DNA of 39,222 nucleotides from Candidatus Pacebacteria bacterium CG_4_10_14_0_8_um_filter_42_14 (GTDB taxonomy: Bacteria; Patescibacteriota; Microgenomatia; UBA1400; PJMF01). The position numbers were made by a program, and so were the translations under genes. Below the pieces are notes generated by a model, which saw only the letters and a list, made by a program, of their open reading frames with translations, ran no database searches and was not told the DNA's origin. Positions 17,485 through 28,300 of the stretch are shown piece by piece. Numbering within the stretch: the first letter of the stretch is position 1; each line of letters opens with the position of its first letter. The stretch covers positions 1 through 39,222 of the forward strand of contig PFLP01000044.1 in the NCBI GenBank assembly GCA_002784625.1, written 5' to 3'.

Positions 17485-20400
17485 TTATTCCCCACTGCCA
17501 CAACTTGATACGAAGTCACCAATTTTAGTGGTGCCAGTTTTGGCGATTAACTGATCCAGAGAAAAGTCTGAGCCCTGTTTAAGTTCATAGTGAAGATGGG
17601 GCCCCGTTGAGTTTCCCGTACTGGCCATAAGACCAATTGGGTCGCCGGCGTTTATGTGAGTCGGAGTACCACTCGGCGATTCTTTCATGTGGCCGAAGAT
17701 AAGGGTTCCTAGTTTGTCATCTGCCACCAGGCGTCCATAATTTCCATAGCCTCCGTTTGAGGCAGGATCTGTTGCGCCGGTTAAAGTTCCCGAGAATGGG
17801 GCATAGATCGGCGTACCAAGATTTCCTCCGATGTCGTATGCATCGCTGTGATATTCGGCGTGGGAGCTTTTCCCTTCACCATATGGTAGTTGCCTAATAA
17901 ATCCAGTCGTTGGCCAACAACCAATTTTGGGATCACCAATTCTGATAGGACTTGACGCTTGCAAGACCTGGTCATTCGAGATGGGGTTGTCGTATTCATC
18001 AAAAACATCAAAAGTAACTATGGCGCTATTAATTATCAGGCTGTCTTCAAGTTTAGAGCCGTTAATTACTTCTTCGTACTGTGCAGACACCAGATCTTGA
18101 TTGGGCTCAGAAATCATTGCATCAATCAAATTTTGAGATGTTTGAGAGATTGCCCGAGGATTGCTAATGTTAACTCCACCCTCAGAACTACCAGAGAAAA
18201 TCACAATCGAGTCCGCAACTTTAGTGACTTTAATTTTGTAGTTTTGCTTGGGGGTGACCTTTAGAGTATAGGTGGGGTTAATGCTCGCCGTGTTGTTGTC
18301 AAATTGACTTTCTGAAGCAGTTTTTTCAACACTAGCATATTTTGACTGTTCATAAATTGTTTTTGGGCCAATCCCATCACTTGGGACTGAAACCAAGAAA
18401 GCACTATAAATGGTGAATAAAATATGAAGGGTGAGAAGTACGGCAGCGCCAATGGCAATGATTGGTCCTGCAACGGCGGCCATAGCAACAGTTCCGCCCG
18501 CAATGAGTTCGGCCAGGGGGCCAGATGAGGCAGCGGCAGCCGCTCCGCCCGATGTGGCGGCGGGAGCAGAGTAGCTGACTTGAATTGGTTGCGAAGCGGA
18601 AAGAGCCTGAGAGGCGCTGGAGGGGGTGGCGCTAGACGGAGTCACGCTAGAGCCATGAACACTACCAGTCGCGCTAGTACTACTTGCCGTTGACCCCGCT
18701 TGTTCGGCAGCACGCATTTGAGCGAAGGAACCAGAACTAGCTCCTGAGGAAGATAGACCGCCAGAGCTGGATTCCCAGGGAGGAATTGGATTAGATAAAC
18801 CAAGAAAGTTGCTGCCACCACCACCAGTTATTCCAGCGGCAAAGTTTGCTCCGATAGCAGTTCCCAAAATGGGACTCAAAGGGCCAAAAAGTGGTATTAA
18901 AGCAGTTCCTGCAAAACCTCCCAGTGCTCCGCCAATAGCTCCGGCGGGCGTGCTCAATGCATAAAGGGTTTTGCCGATCGCGTAGGCAGCGCCCGCACCT
19001 CCAATTGCTCCCGCTCCCAATAGGATCTTGCGGCCAGTTTTAGTTTTTGCAAGATCTAGTAAAAGTGTAGTTCCTCCAGAAGCAGCTGCCTTTGCTAGGG
19101 ACACAGCTCCTTTTATGGCTTTGCCAGCGGACATGGCCCGAGAGGCAAGACCACTTCTTGCTTGACCACCGCTCTCACCTGAACTGAAGAGCGGCACTTC
19201 TTGATCGCGCATTGTTCTGCCATTTATTTCATAATTTGCAGCATCGACATCTGTTATTTGCTCAGGAACTTTTATTCCAGCCTCTGTTTGTCTAATTAGG
19301 TAAGAAACAGCCAATGGCCCCATTGGAGAGCCTTGATTTGCGACCAATGCTCGAATTTGCTGGGCTTGCACTTCATTGAGTTCATTAAGTTGCTGTGCAT
19401 GAAGAAGCATGGCTGCCGCTATTCTTTCTCTCAAAGCAGCCATAGCGCTATTTGCTTGTCTGACTGACTCAATCAGTTCTTTTCCAGATTCTTGAGATCC
19501 GTTTGTTTGAAAAGCTCCAACAACATTTGGTGCTGATCCCCACGCTCCGGCCATGCTTGCTAGCCCCACAACATGCTCTGGCGAGGCGTCCTGGCCAGCT
19601 AGTCCAGTTTTGGTAATTCCGGTCTCGTCCGCAAGAGCTAGGGATGCTTGATAAGAAACAAGGTGCTCTCCCAGAAGAGCCCTCAGCTCGCCTTTCTTTT
19701 CCGCGGAAAGTCCCTTTAGACTAATACCAAACATCAATTCCAGATTTCCATCAGAGAGCGAGCTGATAAAATCGGTGAGTTTGTTTCGTTGTTCTGCTAC
19801 AGAGACGTCTCCACCAATGGTTAAGCCTATCGTTTTGAGTGTTTCTTCAATATTTTTATTTTGAATTATTGAGTCGGTTCCAAGTATCTTTTTGACTTGG
19901 CTTGCTAGGAGTTGTTCTTGCGTCAAGCTTGGATTTACAAGGGCAACTCCTCCAACGCTTGTAATTCCACCGATGAGCTGCTCCGCATATTTCGGATCTT
20001 GTGTCAGAAAATTAAGTTTATTTTCATCGAGACCATCAACCAACTTTCTGGCCTCTGCCTCGATTTGTCCTCTAAGATGAAATGCTTCAGCGGGATCTAG
20101 GTGAAGGGATAGTTTGGCGACTAAAAGCTCTGTGGCTTTGTCTTTTATTTCACCTAGCTTCTCGATTTTAAGAGCTTCTGCTTTTTGCGTTTCTGTTGTT
20201 GCGACAGCTGGTTCGGCTTTGGGAAGCGATGCAATTGATACTTTTTGTGCAAGTTCTTTGATTTCATCTTTAGGGAAAATATCTGATAAACCAGTTTCTT
20301 CTGAAAGTTTTTTAATCCTTTCAACGATGGTATTTGCTTCTGCGATATCGCCATCCCCAATGGCTTTCTCAACCGCCTGCTCAAGAAATGATTCAATTCT

Positions 20401-21480
20401 GAGAAGAGATCCTTTGTGAGCAATATTGCTTCTAAGAAAATCCTCGACAACTCTGTTTAAGTCTTGCTGGGATGCTGTGCCGAAGAATCTATCTCTGTGT
20501 TCATACTGCTGAAGCCAGGTTATAAAATCACTGTTTATCGACTCTCTGATCTCGGGCAGGAGGTTCTGCATTTCTCTTTCAAGATTGGTGCCCTGAAGAA
20601 TGTCTGTAATTAGTCGTTCGACGACAAGTTGATTTATTAGTTGTAGGTCTGTGGTATGAGCTCTGAGGTCTGTGGTGAATTGCTCTCTAATTGCCTCGGC
20701 ATCAGCATGATTATCTCCTTCCCCATCGCCAGCATCAGAATCAAGGCGACCTTGTCCAAAACCACTTGCCTTTGCTTCTTCAACGAGAGTGTCGAGTTTG
20801 TCTCCAGGTGATTTTCCTCCAGAAATTTTGCCATCACCTGGTTTTTCTTGTTCTGCGGCTGCATATTTTTCGTACTGATCGGCGGCTTGATCTAAGTTTT
20901 TAAGTAGGTTTCTTATATCTTCTGTAGCGTTATTAAAAGCTGTTATGGTAGAAACTATTGATATTTTCCCTCCAGCCCAACCTCCCGCTCTTTTTAGTAG
21001 ATCATCATTTTTGTCCATTGTTGCTGATGGATAATCATTTTTATCATTTGCAAAAAATGTGAGGATATCTACAAATATCCGAATCATGTCGGCAGCCGTA
21101 AGATATTTACTCAACTTAGAATGATCGAGATTCGCGTATTCATTAATGTTGGATGGAGAAAAAGTGGTGAGCTGAGTGTTGCCCGAGCTGCCCCTGAGGC
21201 GCAGGATAATATTTTGGTTATCAATTATCTCGTATCCTCTGTTGTAGCGCAGAAGCTTTCTTAGATTCTTGTATGTCTGGACGACAAGACCCATCTCTTC
21301 GTGGGTAAAAACGCCAAGCTGTTTTATATCTTTAAGATCTATGTGGTCGGAAGCTAAAAAGGTTGGAGCAGGAGGAGGTGCTGTTTGTGGCGGCTCGCCT
21401 ACAACAAATTCAAGTTCTTGCCCTTCTTGAATATCAACTTTTTTTGGTTCTCTAGGATTGCTTTGCCGTAAATCAGCCAT
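17485..21480 (-). CDS. Giant (1331 aa) membrane protein with C-terminal M23/LytM peptidase domain
   Basis: C-term HAEYHSDAYDIGGNLGTPIYAPFSGTLTG...LIFGHM...GDPIGLMASTGNSTGPHLHYEL (M23 H/D and HxH motifs); Ala/Gly-rich hydrophobic region and TM (GTVAMAAVAGPIIAIGAAVLLTLHILFTIYSAFLV). Start 21480 set by the -10 box at 21489-21494. Confidence 0.85.
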   Translation of the reverse strand: MADLRQSNPREPKKVDIQEGQELEFVVGEPPQTAPPPAPTFLASDHIDLKDIKQLGVFTHEEMGLVVQTYKNLRKLLRYNRGYEIIDNQNIILRLRGSSGNTQLTTFSPSNINEYANLDHSKLSKYLTAADMIRIFVDILTFFANDKNDYPSATMDKNDDLLKRAGGWAGGKISIVSTITAFNNATEDIRNLLKNLDQAADQYEKYAAAEQEKPGDGKISGGKSPGDKLDTLVEEAKASGFGQGRLDSDAGDGEGDNHADAEAIREQFTTDLRAHTTDLQLINQLVVERLITDILQGTNLEREMQNLLPEIRESINSDFITWLQQYEHRDRFFGTASQQDLNRVVEDFLRSNIAHKGSLLRIESFLEQAVEKAIGDGDIAEANTIVERIKKLSEETGLSDIFPKDEIKELAQKVSIASLPKAEPAVATTETQKAEALKIEKLGEIKDKATELLVAKLSLHLDPAEAFHLRGQIEAEARKLVDGLDENKLNFLTQDPKYAEQLIGGITSVGGVALVNPSLTQEQLLASQVKKILGTDSIIQNKNIEETLKTIGLTIGGDVSVAEQRNKLTDFISSLSDGNLELMFGISLKGLSAEKKGELRALLGEHLVSYQASLALADETGITKTGLAGQDASPEHVVGLASMAGAWGSAPNVVGAFQTNGSQESGKELIESVRQANSAMAALRERIAAAMLLHAQQLNELNEVQAQQIRALVANQGSPMGPLAVSYLIRQTEAGIKVPEQITDVDAANYEINGRTMRDQEVPLFSSGESGGQARSGLASRAMSAGKAIKGAVSLAKAAASGGTTLLLDLAKTKTGRKILLGAGAIGGAGAAYAIGKTLYALSTPAGAIGGALGGFAGTALIPLFGPLSPILGTAIGANFAAGITGGGGSNFLGLSNPIPPWESSSGGLSSSGASSGSFAQMRAAEQAGSTASSTSATGSVHGSSVTPSSATPSSASQALSASQPIQVSYSAPAATSGGAAAAASSGPLAELIAGGTVAMAAVAGPIIAIGAAVLLTLHILFTIYSAFLVSVPSDGIGPKTIYEQSKYASVEKTASESQFDNNTASINPTYTLKVTPKQNYKIKVTKVADSIVIFSGSSEGGVNISNPRAISQTSQNLIDAMISEPNQDLVSAQYEEVINGSKLEDSLIINSAIVTFDVFDEYDNPISNDQVLQASSPIRIGDPKIGCWPTTGFIRQLPYGEGKSSHAEYHSDAYDIGGNLGTPIYAPFSGTLTGATDPASNGGYGNYGRLVADDKLGTLIFGHMKESPSGTPTHINAGDPIGLMASTGNSTGPHLHYELKQGSDFSLDQLIAKTGTTKIGDFVSSCGSGE

Positions 21481-21560
21481 ACTGACCAATTATACTGTTA
21501 ATCGGGCATGCGAAGCCAGGCGTGTTTATTTTGACTTTTTAAGAGCTAATAGCCATATAA

Positions 21561-21632
21561 TCGCCACATTTGGAGCCCAATCGCCAACTTATCACCAACC
21601 TATCGCCAACCAAAACTGATGATATCGCCAAC
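21561..21632. repeat. Phased TCGCCAAC iterons (5 copies)
   Basis: TCGCCACA 21561, TCGCCAAC 21581, TCACCAAC 21592, TCGCCAAC 21603, TCGCCAAC 21625; spacings 20, 11, 11, 22 bp. Confidence 0.7.
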
Positions 21633-21680
21633 TTGAAGGTATTGCAAAGTTACTAACTCTAAAGGGATTAGTGTGACAAA

Positions 21681-21740
21681 TGTCTCAATTTGACTAAATT
21701 GCGACATTGAGTTGTCTCAATTTAATAAAAGTGATACAAT
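21681..21740 (+). promoter_or_regulatory. Promoter plus operator-like repeats of the DUF4143 ATPase gene
   Basis: TGTCTCAATTT at 21681-21691 and 21713-21723, inverted AAATTGCGACA at 21696-21706; -35 TTGTCT 21712-21717, 17 bp, -10 TACAAT 21735-21740. Confidence 0.6.
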
Positions 21741-21762
21741 TTCAGAAAATAAAAGGTCAAAG

Positions 21763-22893
21763 ATGTTTGATAGAATTCTAGAAAAGCGCATTGAGCCGTA
21801 TCTCTTCCGGGGACGAGTTGTTATCATCTATGGACCTCGAAGGGTTGGTAAGACTACTTTGGTTAAGAAAGTATTGGCAAATCACCCTGAAAAGCGTACT
21901 TTATATCTTAACTGCGACCTACAATCTGTTCAGGAAAGTTTAGCTGTACAAGAAGCGACAATGCTCAAGTCATTTTTAGGAGAAAGAGATCTAGTTGTTT
22001 TAGATGAGGCCCAGAATGTTCCAGAAATTGGCAAAGTTCTCAAGATTTTAGTTGACACCTATCCAGAAATGCAAATTATTGCCACGGGGTCGTCTTCATT
22101 TGATTTGGCCAATCGCACTGGAGAGCCATTGACTGGGAGAGTGTATCCTTTGCGATTATACCCAATATCGCTGAGGGAATTGGCGGGAGAAGATGGCTTT
22201 AACTTAATTGAGCCGAGGCTTGAAAACTTACTTAGGTTTGGTCTTTATCCCAGCATCATCGATTTGTCAGAGAAAAATGCTCAGTTTGAACTTCAGGAGC
22301 TTGTTTCTAGTTATTTGTATCAGGACGTTCTCGCTTACCTCGGTTCAAAACAGTCAAAAATGGTTAAAGACTTGTTGCGCCTTCTAGCTTTGCAGATAGG
22401 TAACGAAGTGTCATTTCAAGAGCTGGGTGGTATCTTGGGAATTGATAGGAGAACAGTGGCTTCTTATATCGATATTTTGGAAAAATCTTTTGTTATCTTT
22501 ACCCTACGTGGTTTTAGTAGAAATCTTAGAAAGGAAGTTGGGAAAACCCAAAAGATTTATTTTTATGATGTCGGAATTAGAAACGCCCTGTTGCAGGCGC
22601 ACGCACCAATCGCCCTAAGAAACGATGTGGGCGCACTGTGGGAAAATTTCTGCGTTGTTGAAAGGATTAAAAGAAACAATCACCTAGCAATTTTTAGTAA
22701 CAAATATTTTTGGCGCACATATGATCAGAAAGAAATTGATTATATTGAAGAACGAGATGGCATTTTGAGTGGTTTTGAGTTCAAGTGGAGTCCAAAGCGA
22801 ACTATGAAGGTACCCAAAGAATTTTTAGAAACTTATCCAAACAGTAGTGTTGAAAAAATAGATAAATCAAATTATTGGAGCTTCTTACTCTAA
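21763..22893 (+). CDS. DUF4143-type AAA ATPase (copy 1)
   Basis: YGPRRVGKTTLVKKVL, LVVLDEAQNVPEIGKVLKILVD, IIATGSSSFDL, LAGRVYPLRLYPIS-like sequence, LRKEVGKTQKIYFYDVGIRNALL, IDYIEERDGILSGFEFKW. Confidence 0.85.
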   Translation: MFDRILEKRIEPYLFRGRVVIIYGPRRVGKTTLVKKVLANHPEKRTLYLNCDLQSVQESLAVQEATMLKSFLGERDLVVLDEAQNVPEIGKVLKILVDTYPEMQIIATGSSSFDLANRTGEPLTGRVYPLRLYPISLRELAGEDGFNLIEPRLENLLRFGLYPSIIDLSEKNAQFELQELVSSYLYQDVLAYLGSKQSKMVKDLLRLLALQIGNEVSFQELGGILGIDRRTVASYIDILEKSFVIFTLRGFSRNLRKEVGKTQKIYFYDVGIRNALLQAHAPIALRNDVGALWENFCVVERIKRNNHLAIFSNKYFWRTYDQKEIDYIEERDGILSGFEFKWSPKRTMKVPKEFLETYPNSSVEKIDKSNYWSFLL

Positions 22894-23814
22894 CTTCTTA
22901 TTGCTCGTCTTCAGACTCCCTACCTGATACATGGCGTAGAGAAGAACCATTCCCGCCAGAAGTTGTGTGGGCTGAAGCATCGATTTATAAACCACGGCAT
23001 CGATGGCGATGGCGAGAACCGGGAAAGTAAGCTCTAAAATAGTCGAAACTTTAGCCTGAGTTGTTTTAAGGCCACGATAATAAAACATAATCGCTACCAT
23101 ACCAGTCGAAAGCGCAATGATGCCAAGGGTGCCGATCTGTGGTAATGAAATACTCGAGAGAGTATTCATTTGTCCAATGAGAACAACTGCCATCAGGCCA
23201 AAAATACTGGTTAGGATAAAGCGTAATCCAGTACTTACCACCGTCGACTGCGTACTCACCAAACGTTTAGAAACGGTCGTACTCACTCCCCAGGCAGCAG
23301 CAGCACCCAAGGCATAAAGAGCGGTAATGGTCGTGCCAGATCCAGTGTCAAAGCGCACGATTCCTCCAGGAAAAGTCACAAAGTAAGCTGCGACAAGCGC
23401 CAAGGAAGCCCAGGCTAGATATTTTGGCGTTAACCGCTCCTTAAGAATAATAGCCGCACTGCCAGCTGCAAAGAGTGGCTGAAGTTTTTGAAGAAGATAA
23501 ACGACGCTAAACGAGATGAATTGGGTCTTAAGAAGGGCGGTTGTGAACCACATGGTGCCAAGAAGGCCGCTAACTAGAGCTACAAATCCTGCGTTTAGCC
23601 AGGATTGTTTGGAGATCGATTCTGTTTTTAGTTGTTTTAAAAACAGGGGAAGCAAAATAATAGCCCCAATTAGATGCTCATAAAAAACGATAGTGAGGGG
23701 AGACAGTGAATAAACACTGCGGCGAAGAACGCCATCGATCGCCCAGAGTGAAGCCGCGATAATAATTAGAATAGCTCCGGCGGGGAGCTTGGGAAATGGT
23801 TTTTTAGTTGTCAT
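22885..23814 (-). CDS. EamA/DMT-family transporter
   Basis: About 10 hydrophobic helices, two EamA-like repeats (IIAASLWAIDGVLRRSVYSLSPLTIVFYEHLIGAIILL; ALGAAAAWGVSTTVSKR). Confidence 0.85.
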   Translation of the reverse strand: MTTKKPFPKLPAGAILIIIAASLWAIDGVLRRSVYSLSPLTIVFYEHLIGAIILLPLFLKQLKTESISKQSWLNAGFVALVSGLLGTMWFTTALLKTQFISFSVVYLLQKLQPLFAAGSAAIILKERLTPKYLAWASLALVAAYFVTFPGGIVRFDTGSGTTITALYALGAAAAWGVSTTVSKRLVSTQSTVVSTGLRFILTSIFGLMAVVLIGQMNTLSSISLPQIGTLGIIALSTGMVAIMFYYRGLKTTQAKVSTILELTFPVLAIAIDAVVYKSMLQPTQLLAGMVLLYAMYQVGSLKTSNKKLE

Positions 23815-24212
23815 GGAAGCCTAATTTCTTTCTCTATTCGCGCCACGTCGGCAGCAATAGTGTCCCTCATTTTCTCCAGACTGTCAAAATTCTTTGGCGA
23901 TCTGATAAATAACCCGACTCTAAATAGAACAGTTTGGTCATAAATATTTTCACTAAAGTCCAAAATAAAAATCTCTAAAACATTCTCCGTTTCGTTTTTC
24001 ACCAGGCGCGGGCCGAAGTAGAGAGCGCCTTTATAAATATTTTTGTCAACTTTCACCAAACAGCCGTAAACTCCAGGCATTTCTTGTTCTGGAGGGGGCA
24101 TGAGTTTGGGATTTAGATTTATAGTCGGAGAATTTATGGTTCTGCCGGTCTTATCGCCGCTTAGAACGGTGGCAGAGATCCAATTGGAATTTTTTGAGTC
24201 AGTTTGAGTCAT
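23811..24212 (-). CDS. Stand-alone riboflavin kinase domain protein
   Basis: LSGDKTGRTINSPTINLNP, MPGVYGCLVKV, ALYFGPR, NVLEIFILDFSENIYDQTVLFRVGLFIRSPKNFDSLEKMRDTIAADV. No FAD synthetase domain. Confidence 0.75.
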   Translation of the reverse strand: MTQTDSKNSNWISATVLSGDKTGRTINSPTINLNPKLMPPPEQEMPGVYGCLVKVDKNIYKGALYFGPRLVKNETENVLEIFILDFSENIYDQTVLFRVGLFIRSPKNFDSLEKMRDTIAADVARIEKEIRLP

Positions 24213-24237
24213 TTGTGAGTAGATGGAATTATACAGC

Positions 24238-25248
24238 TTAAACAGCCTTAGTTGGAATTCTAAGTCTTCGTCTTTCTGATTCAGAAAGATTGTTGTATAG
24301 CTCGTCGACTAAGTCTTGTGAAAGTTGCAGATGATCATAAGTCCCGCTAAATAAACCTCCTACCTTGCCAAAAGATTTAGTTCCGGTCGGATCAAACATT
24401 TTTTGTAAATGTAAGGGGTCCATTTGCTCTAAGATTTTGGAAGTTGTTCTGCGCATCAAGGAATCAGCAAATATTTTTTCCATTTGTCTAGAGTTTGCTG
24501 TACTCATAAAACCGTTAAAAGCTTCGTAATTACGGCTAGCAAACTGTTCTTTTAAGAGATTAGGATCAATTCCCAACTTTTTGAGAAAGGGCGCCAAGGC
24601 GTTGTTATAAATCCATTCTTGAGTAAACGCATGAATTTGGTTTGTTCCTAAAATTGCGTCAGAAATTGACATTGTTACTAAAAGTGACCAGATGTTTTGT
24701 TCTTTTAACTTTATCTCCGTCTTTGAACCGTCTTCTGCAGCAACCGTGGTTGTGACAACGTCTCCCTCATTTTTGACATCTAATATTGTTGGGTTATCGG
24801 GCATGACCAATTTTTCATTTTCAGAGTCAAGAGAAATAGCAATATTTTTGACCGCTTCTTGTCTTTTCAGCCACTCGTTTTCCATCGCAAGCAGGGAATC
24901 ACTCAACCCCGCATCCATCTCGCTCATGGTGGCAAGCTCTTCGCGTTTTTTTTCAACCAAGTCTCGAATTAGTCTCAGTTGCTCTCCAGTTATCAAGTTA
25001 CCTGTTTTTATTAATTCTGCAATTCTTACGACCCCAACTCCAATGTCCTGCGCAGTCATTTCTTGATCTATTTTTAAAGCTAACTCGTCGGGGTTTGCGG
25101 TGGAACTATCTTGATCTGGGCCAAGAACCCATGGTTGTTGGAGCGGGTTATCTTGAGTTAAGCCAGCAGGACCCTTGTCAGGGTTAGTAACTTGCCAATC
25201 GTCGAGTTTTGTGTTGGCGGGATTATTCTGTAAATCTACTTCAGGCAT
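24238..25248 (-). CDS. Hypothetical soluble protein (336 aa)
   Basis: Long ORF with helical, charged composition; no family recognised. Confidence 0.6.
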   Translation of the reverse strand: MPEVDLQNNPANTKLDDWQVTNPDKGPAGLTQDNPLQQPWVLGPDQDSSTANPDELALKIDQEMTAQDIGVGVVRIAELIKTGNLITGEQLRLIRDLVEKKREELATMSEMDAGLSDSLLAMENEWLKRQEAVKNIAISLDSENEKLVMPDNPTILDVKNEGDVVTTTVAAEDGSKTEIKLKEQNIWSLLVTMSISDAILGTNQIHAFTQEWIYNNALAPFLKKLGIDPNLLKEQFASRNYEAFNGFMSTANSRQMEKIFADSLMRRTTSKILEQMDPLHLQKMFDPTGTKSFGKVGGLFSGTYDHLQLSQDLVDELYNNLSESERRRLRIPTKAV

Positions 25249-25392
25249 TATGAGATAAAGGTATCACAACATTTTTTTGACGTCTACATGCGGACGCGCT
25301 GATTAATTGTGTTTTTGATCTATTTTGAATACTTTATGAGTAGAAGGAAGCAAACATGAACTTGTCTGGTGAGTGAGGTATAATTTGGAGAT

Positions 25393-28300
25393 ATGGTTAG
25401 TCCAGAAGAAGTAGCTAATAGTCAAAATGACACAGCAATTCAAGATCCAAAGAAGGATCATGAGGCTGTTGTGGATTTTAGAGCTGAGCTTGGAACAATA
25501 TTGCTTAAGGTAACAGCCGGCGCCGCCGGGTATGACACCAGAAAAAAAGTTCAACTAAAAATCAATAGAATTATCAAATTAACCCACGGTAAGCTTTCCA
25601 CCACTGATTATACAGAATTCTCAGATATGGTAGAAAGAATATTGACAAGTCCGTCATTGAACTCGATGGTGTCAGAAGTTGTTGTAGCTCCGACTCCATC
25701 TGTTTTGCAAGTCGCTGATAATAATAGAGCTGATCAAGATGCGCCACCAAATAGAAGAATTTTCGACATCAAAGGTCCTCAGGCATTCATTTTACAAAGA
25801 ATTAGTCACTATAATTCGTTACTAAGTACTATTTCCGGAAGCTTGGCTCAAGACGAGAGGAAAAAAATAGAAGCCGAGATTCAAGAGCAATTTCCTGTAG
25901 ACACCGAATTACGAGATTCGGTTTCCAAGCTAAGAGAGCTCAGGGAAGAAATTGAAAGTGAAATAACGTTAATTGATTCTGTTTCTCCGTCTAGTGTTGA
26001 TTCGGCAAGAGATAAAGCAGCTGAGATATCCAAGCTAAATAGTGTGATTAACGCTGCTAGTGATGTTATTTCACAATTTGAACTGCTCGAAACAGAGGTG
26101 TGGAAAATATCAGCAGCGAATGATATCGGCGAGTCTGCGGGAATGGAAATAATCAGTCGCAAAACTCCAGATGTTGTAGGGCTTAGTCCAAAGGATTCAA
26201 TTAACGCAATTATTAACTTTTTAGAAGAATTGCAGGCTGCACGAAGTAGTCTTATTGGTAAGATAGAGCAGATGCGAGGCTCCGATGGCCAGGGTCAGGA
26301 TAGAGCAGCCTTTATTGAAGAAAAATATCTTGTTGAAATAGAGGCAAAAATTGAGGAAGCAGAGGATGTAGTGGCATCTTTCTGGAAACAGCATGCGGCA
26401 GATCTTTATGAACAATTAAATCCATCATCTCCAGAATCGTTGCTCTCGACAATTAATAACATTGAAAAGGGGTTGAGAATAGAAGAAATAAATTCAGCAA
26501 AACAAGCTGTTAGCGCCGCGACGCGAGAATTATCAAGATTAGCTGAAGCCAAAAGTAACGGAGCCTCAGTGACAGATAGCGAAATCTTAATTGCTCAGAA
26601 GAGATTGGATGAGGTTCAGAAATTATTAGAAAGTGTCGACTTGAGAATGGCTGTTGCAAGGCAGGTGGGAGAAGTTAATCGTTTGGCATTAGAACTAGAA
26701 GAAGGCGGGTTAGCTACGGCAGAAGAACTTGATCAGGCAAAGAAGATTTTGCAAGAACTGGAGATAAACCTAAAACAGAGTTCTATAAGCCCACAAGAGT
26801 TCTTGGTGATATATAAAGACTTGTCTGAAAAATGGAACCAGCTTCAACAAGAGGTTGACGACACTTTTAGTAGAACTGAATTTGCAAGTGGTGAGAATAG
26901 AATTCTTAAATTGGTTAACAGCGAATTGATAGCTATCCAACTAAGATTGGAGGCAATCGCATCAAGACTTGACCTTACTAAAAATGTTGATTTTAGACTG
27001 CATCGAGAATCTTTAATGAAATCATCGGCGGCATTTGCTATAGATTTTTTTAATAGTGGCCAGGCCGCAACAAAAAGAAGAATTCCTGAATATAGGGATA
27101 TGGCGTGGATGAATTACACTCCGGAAAGACTTGCTTGTGCAGTTTGGGATTATGCAATGCATCTCATTGACGTTAATGCTAACGGACAAAATGTATTTGT
27201 GCCCTTATCACTTTTTGACAAAACAATTCCAATTAATGACAAACCGAATATAGATGTTTTAATCAAAGGGTTTGGAAATCTTGGAGTTGTTTTCCCAGAT
27301 GATCCCGATAGAGCTGCAAAATTTGCGCCCCTCGCTGGAAAACTCGCCGTAGATTTTTCTCGCATGGAAAAAATTCATGCTTTCGGCTGCGGCGTCTCGT
27401 CGGCAGATTCATCTAATGATAGCGCGACTTTAATAAATTTTCTTTTAAGTGATGCGGGAAGAATGACTGCGCAAGAGTTTCAGAGAATTTTTGAGATTGG
27501 TAGTGGTTATTTAGATGTTGAAGGATCGGGAGTGACTCATGGTTCATTAATATTAAGCGGCTTAAAAATGTGGGAGTTTATTAATGAACCAACGCGGTAC
27601 GACGCTGGAATTTTTGCTGGAACGCGGCCAGGAGAGAAGCCCACTGTTTTGCGCCACGTTTTAGAAAAGAATCCTCTTACCGATCATCCGGCCGTGGTCG
27701 AGGGAAGAGTTGGCGCCCGCGGAAGGTCTGTAAGAATTTTTGCTAAGCGATATCTGCAGAGATTAATTCTTGGAAAAATTAATGATGGGGAGAGCATTCC
27801 TTGGGAAGTCGAATTTGCAGCCGAAATAGCGAGAAAGAGAGATGCTCAGGGAAGACCAACTGAAACTTTATCAGAGCAAGCAGCTAGAAAGTTGAAAATT
27901 GGCACAAAATGGTTTACTCGGGAATTATACGGAACAGAAAAGCCAGGAAAAAATAACATTGGAGAAATAGTTGGTGAACCTGGAAGTTTTTACGAGAAAT
28001 TTTTGATGACCGATGTCGTTGGTGGAGGACACAGCACTACGGAAATATTCGGAGCGGATTCTAGGCATTTTGATAATTATGACGTCATCTATGCTCAGCA
28101 CCACTCTGAGTTGTTGGCAACTTATTGGGGCTTGCATTACAAAGCAGAGGGACAAAAACTAGTTAAAAGAACTGGGAAAACCGAACTAGATGCGTGGTTC
28201 CCTATGGTTGATAGGGCCAGCGGACCAACTTCGGCAACAACTGGTGGGATTCCAAAAGGGTTTACGTCAGCAACTTGTTATAGTGGAAAGTTGTCAGAGA

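Noticed and set aside
21712-21762. TTG start of ATPase copy 1 in the ORF track
   Set aside because: The TTG is part of the predicted -35 hexamer and operator repeat; ATG at 21763 gives the conserved-looking N-terminus.
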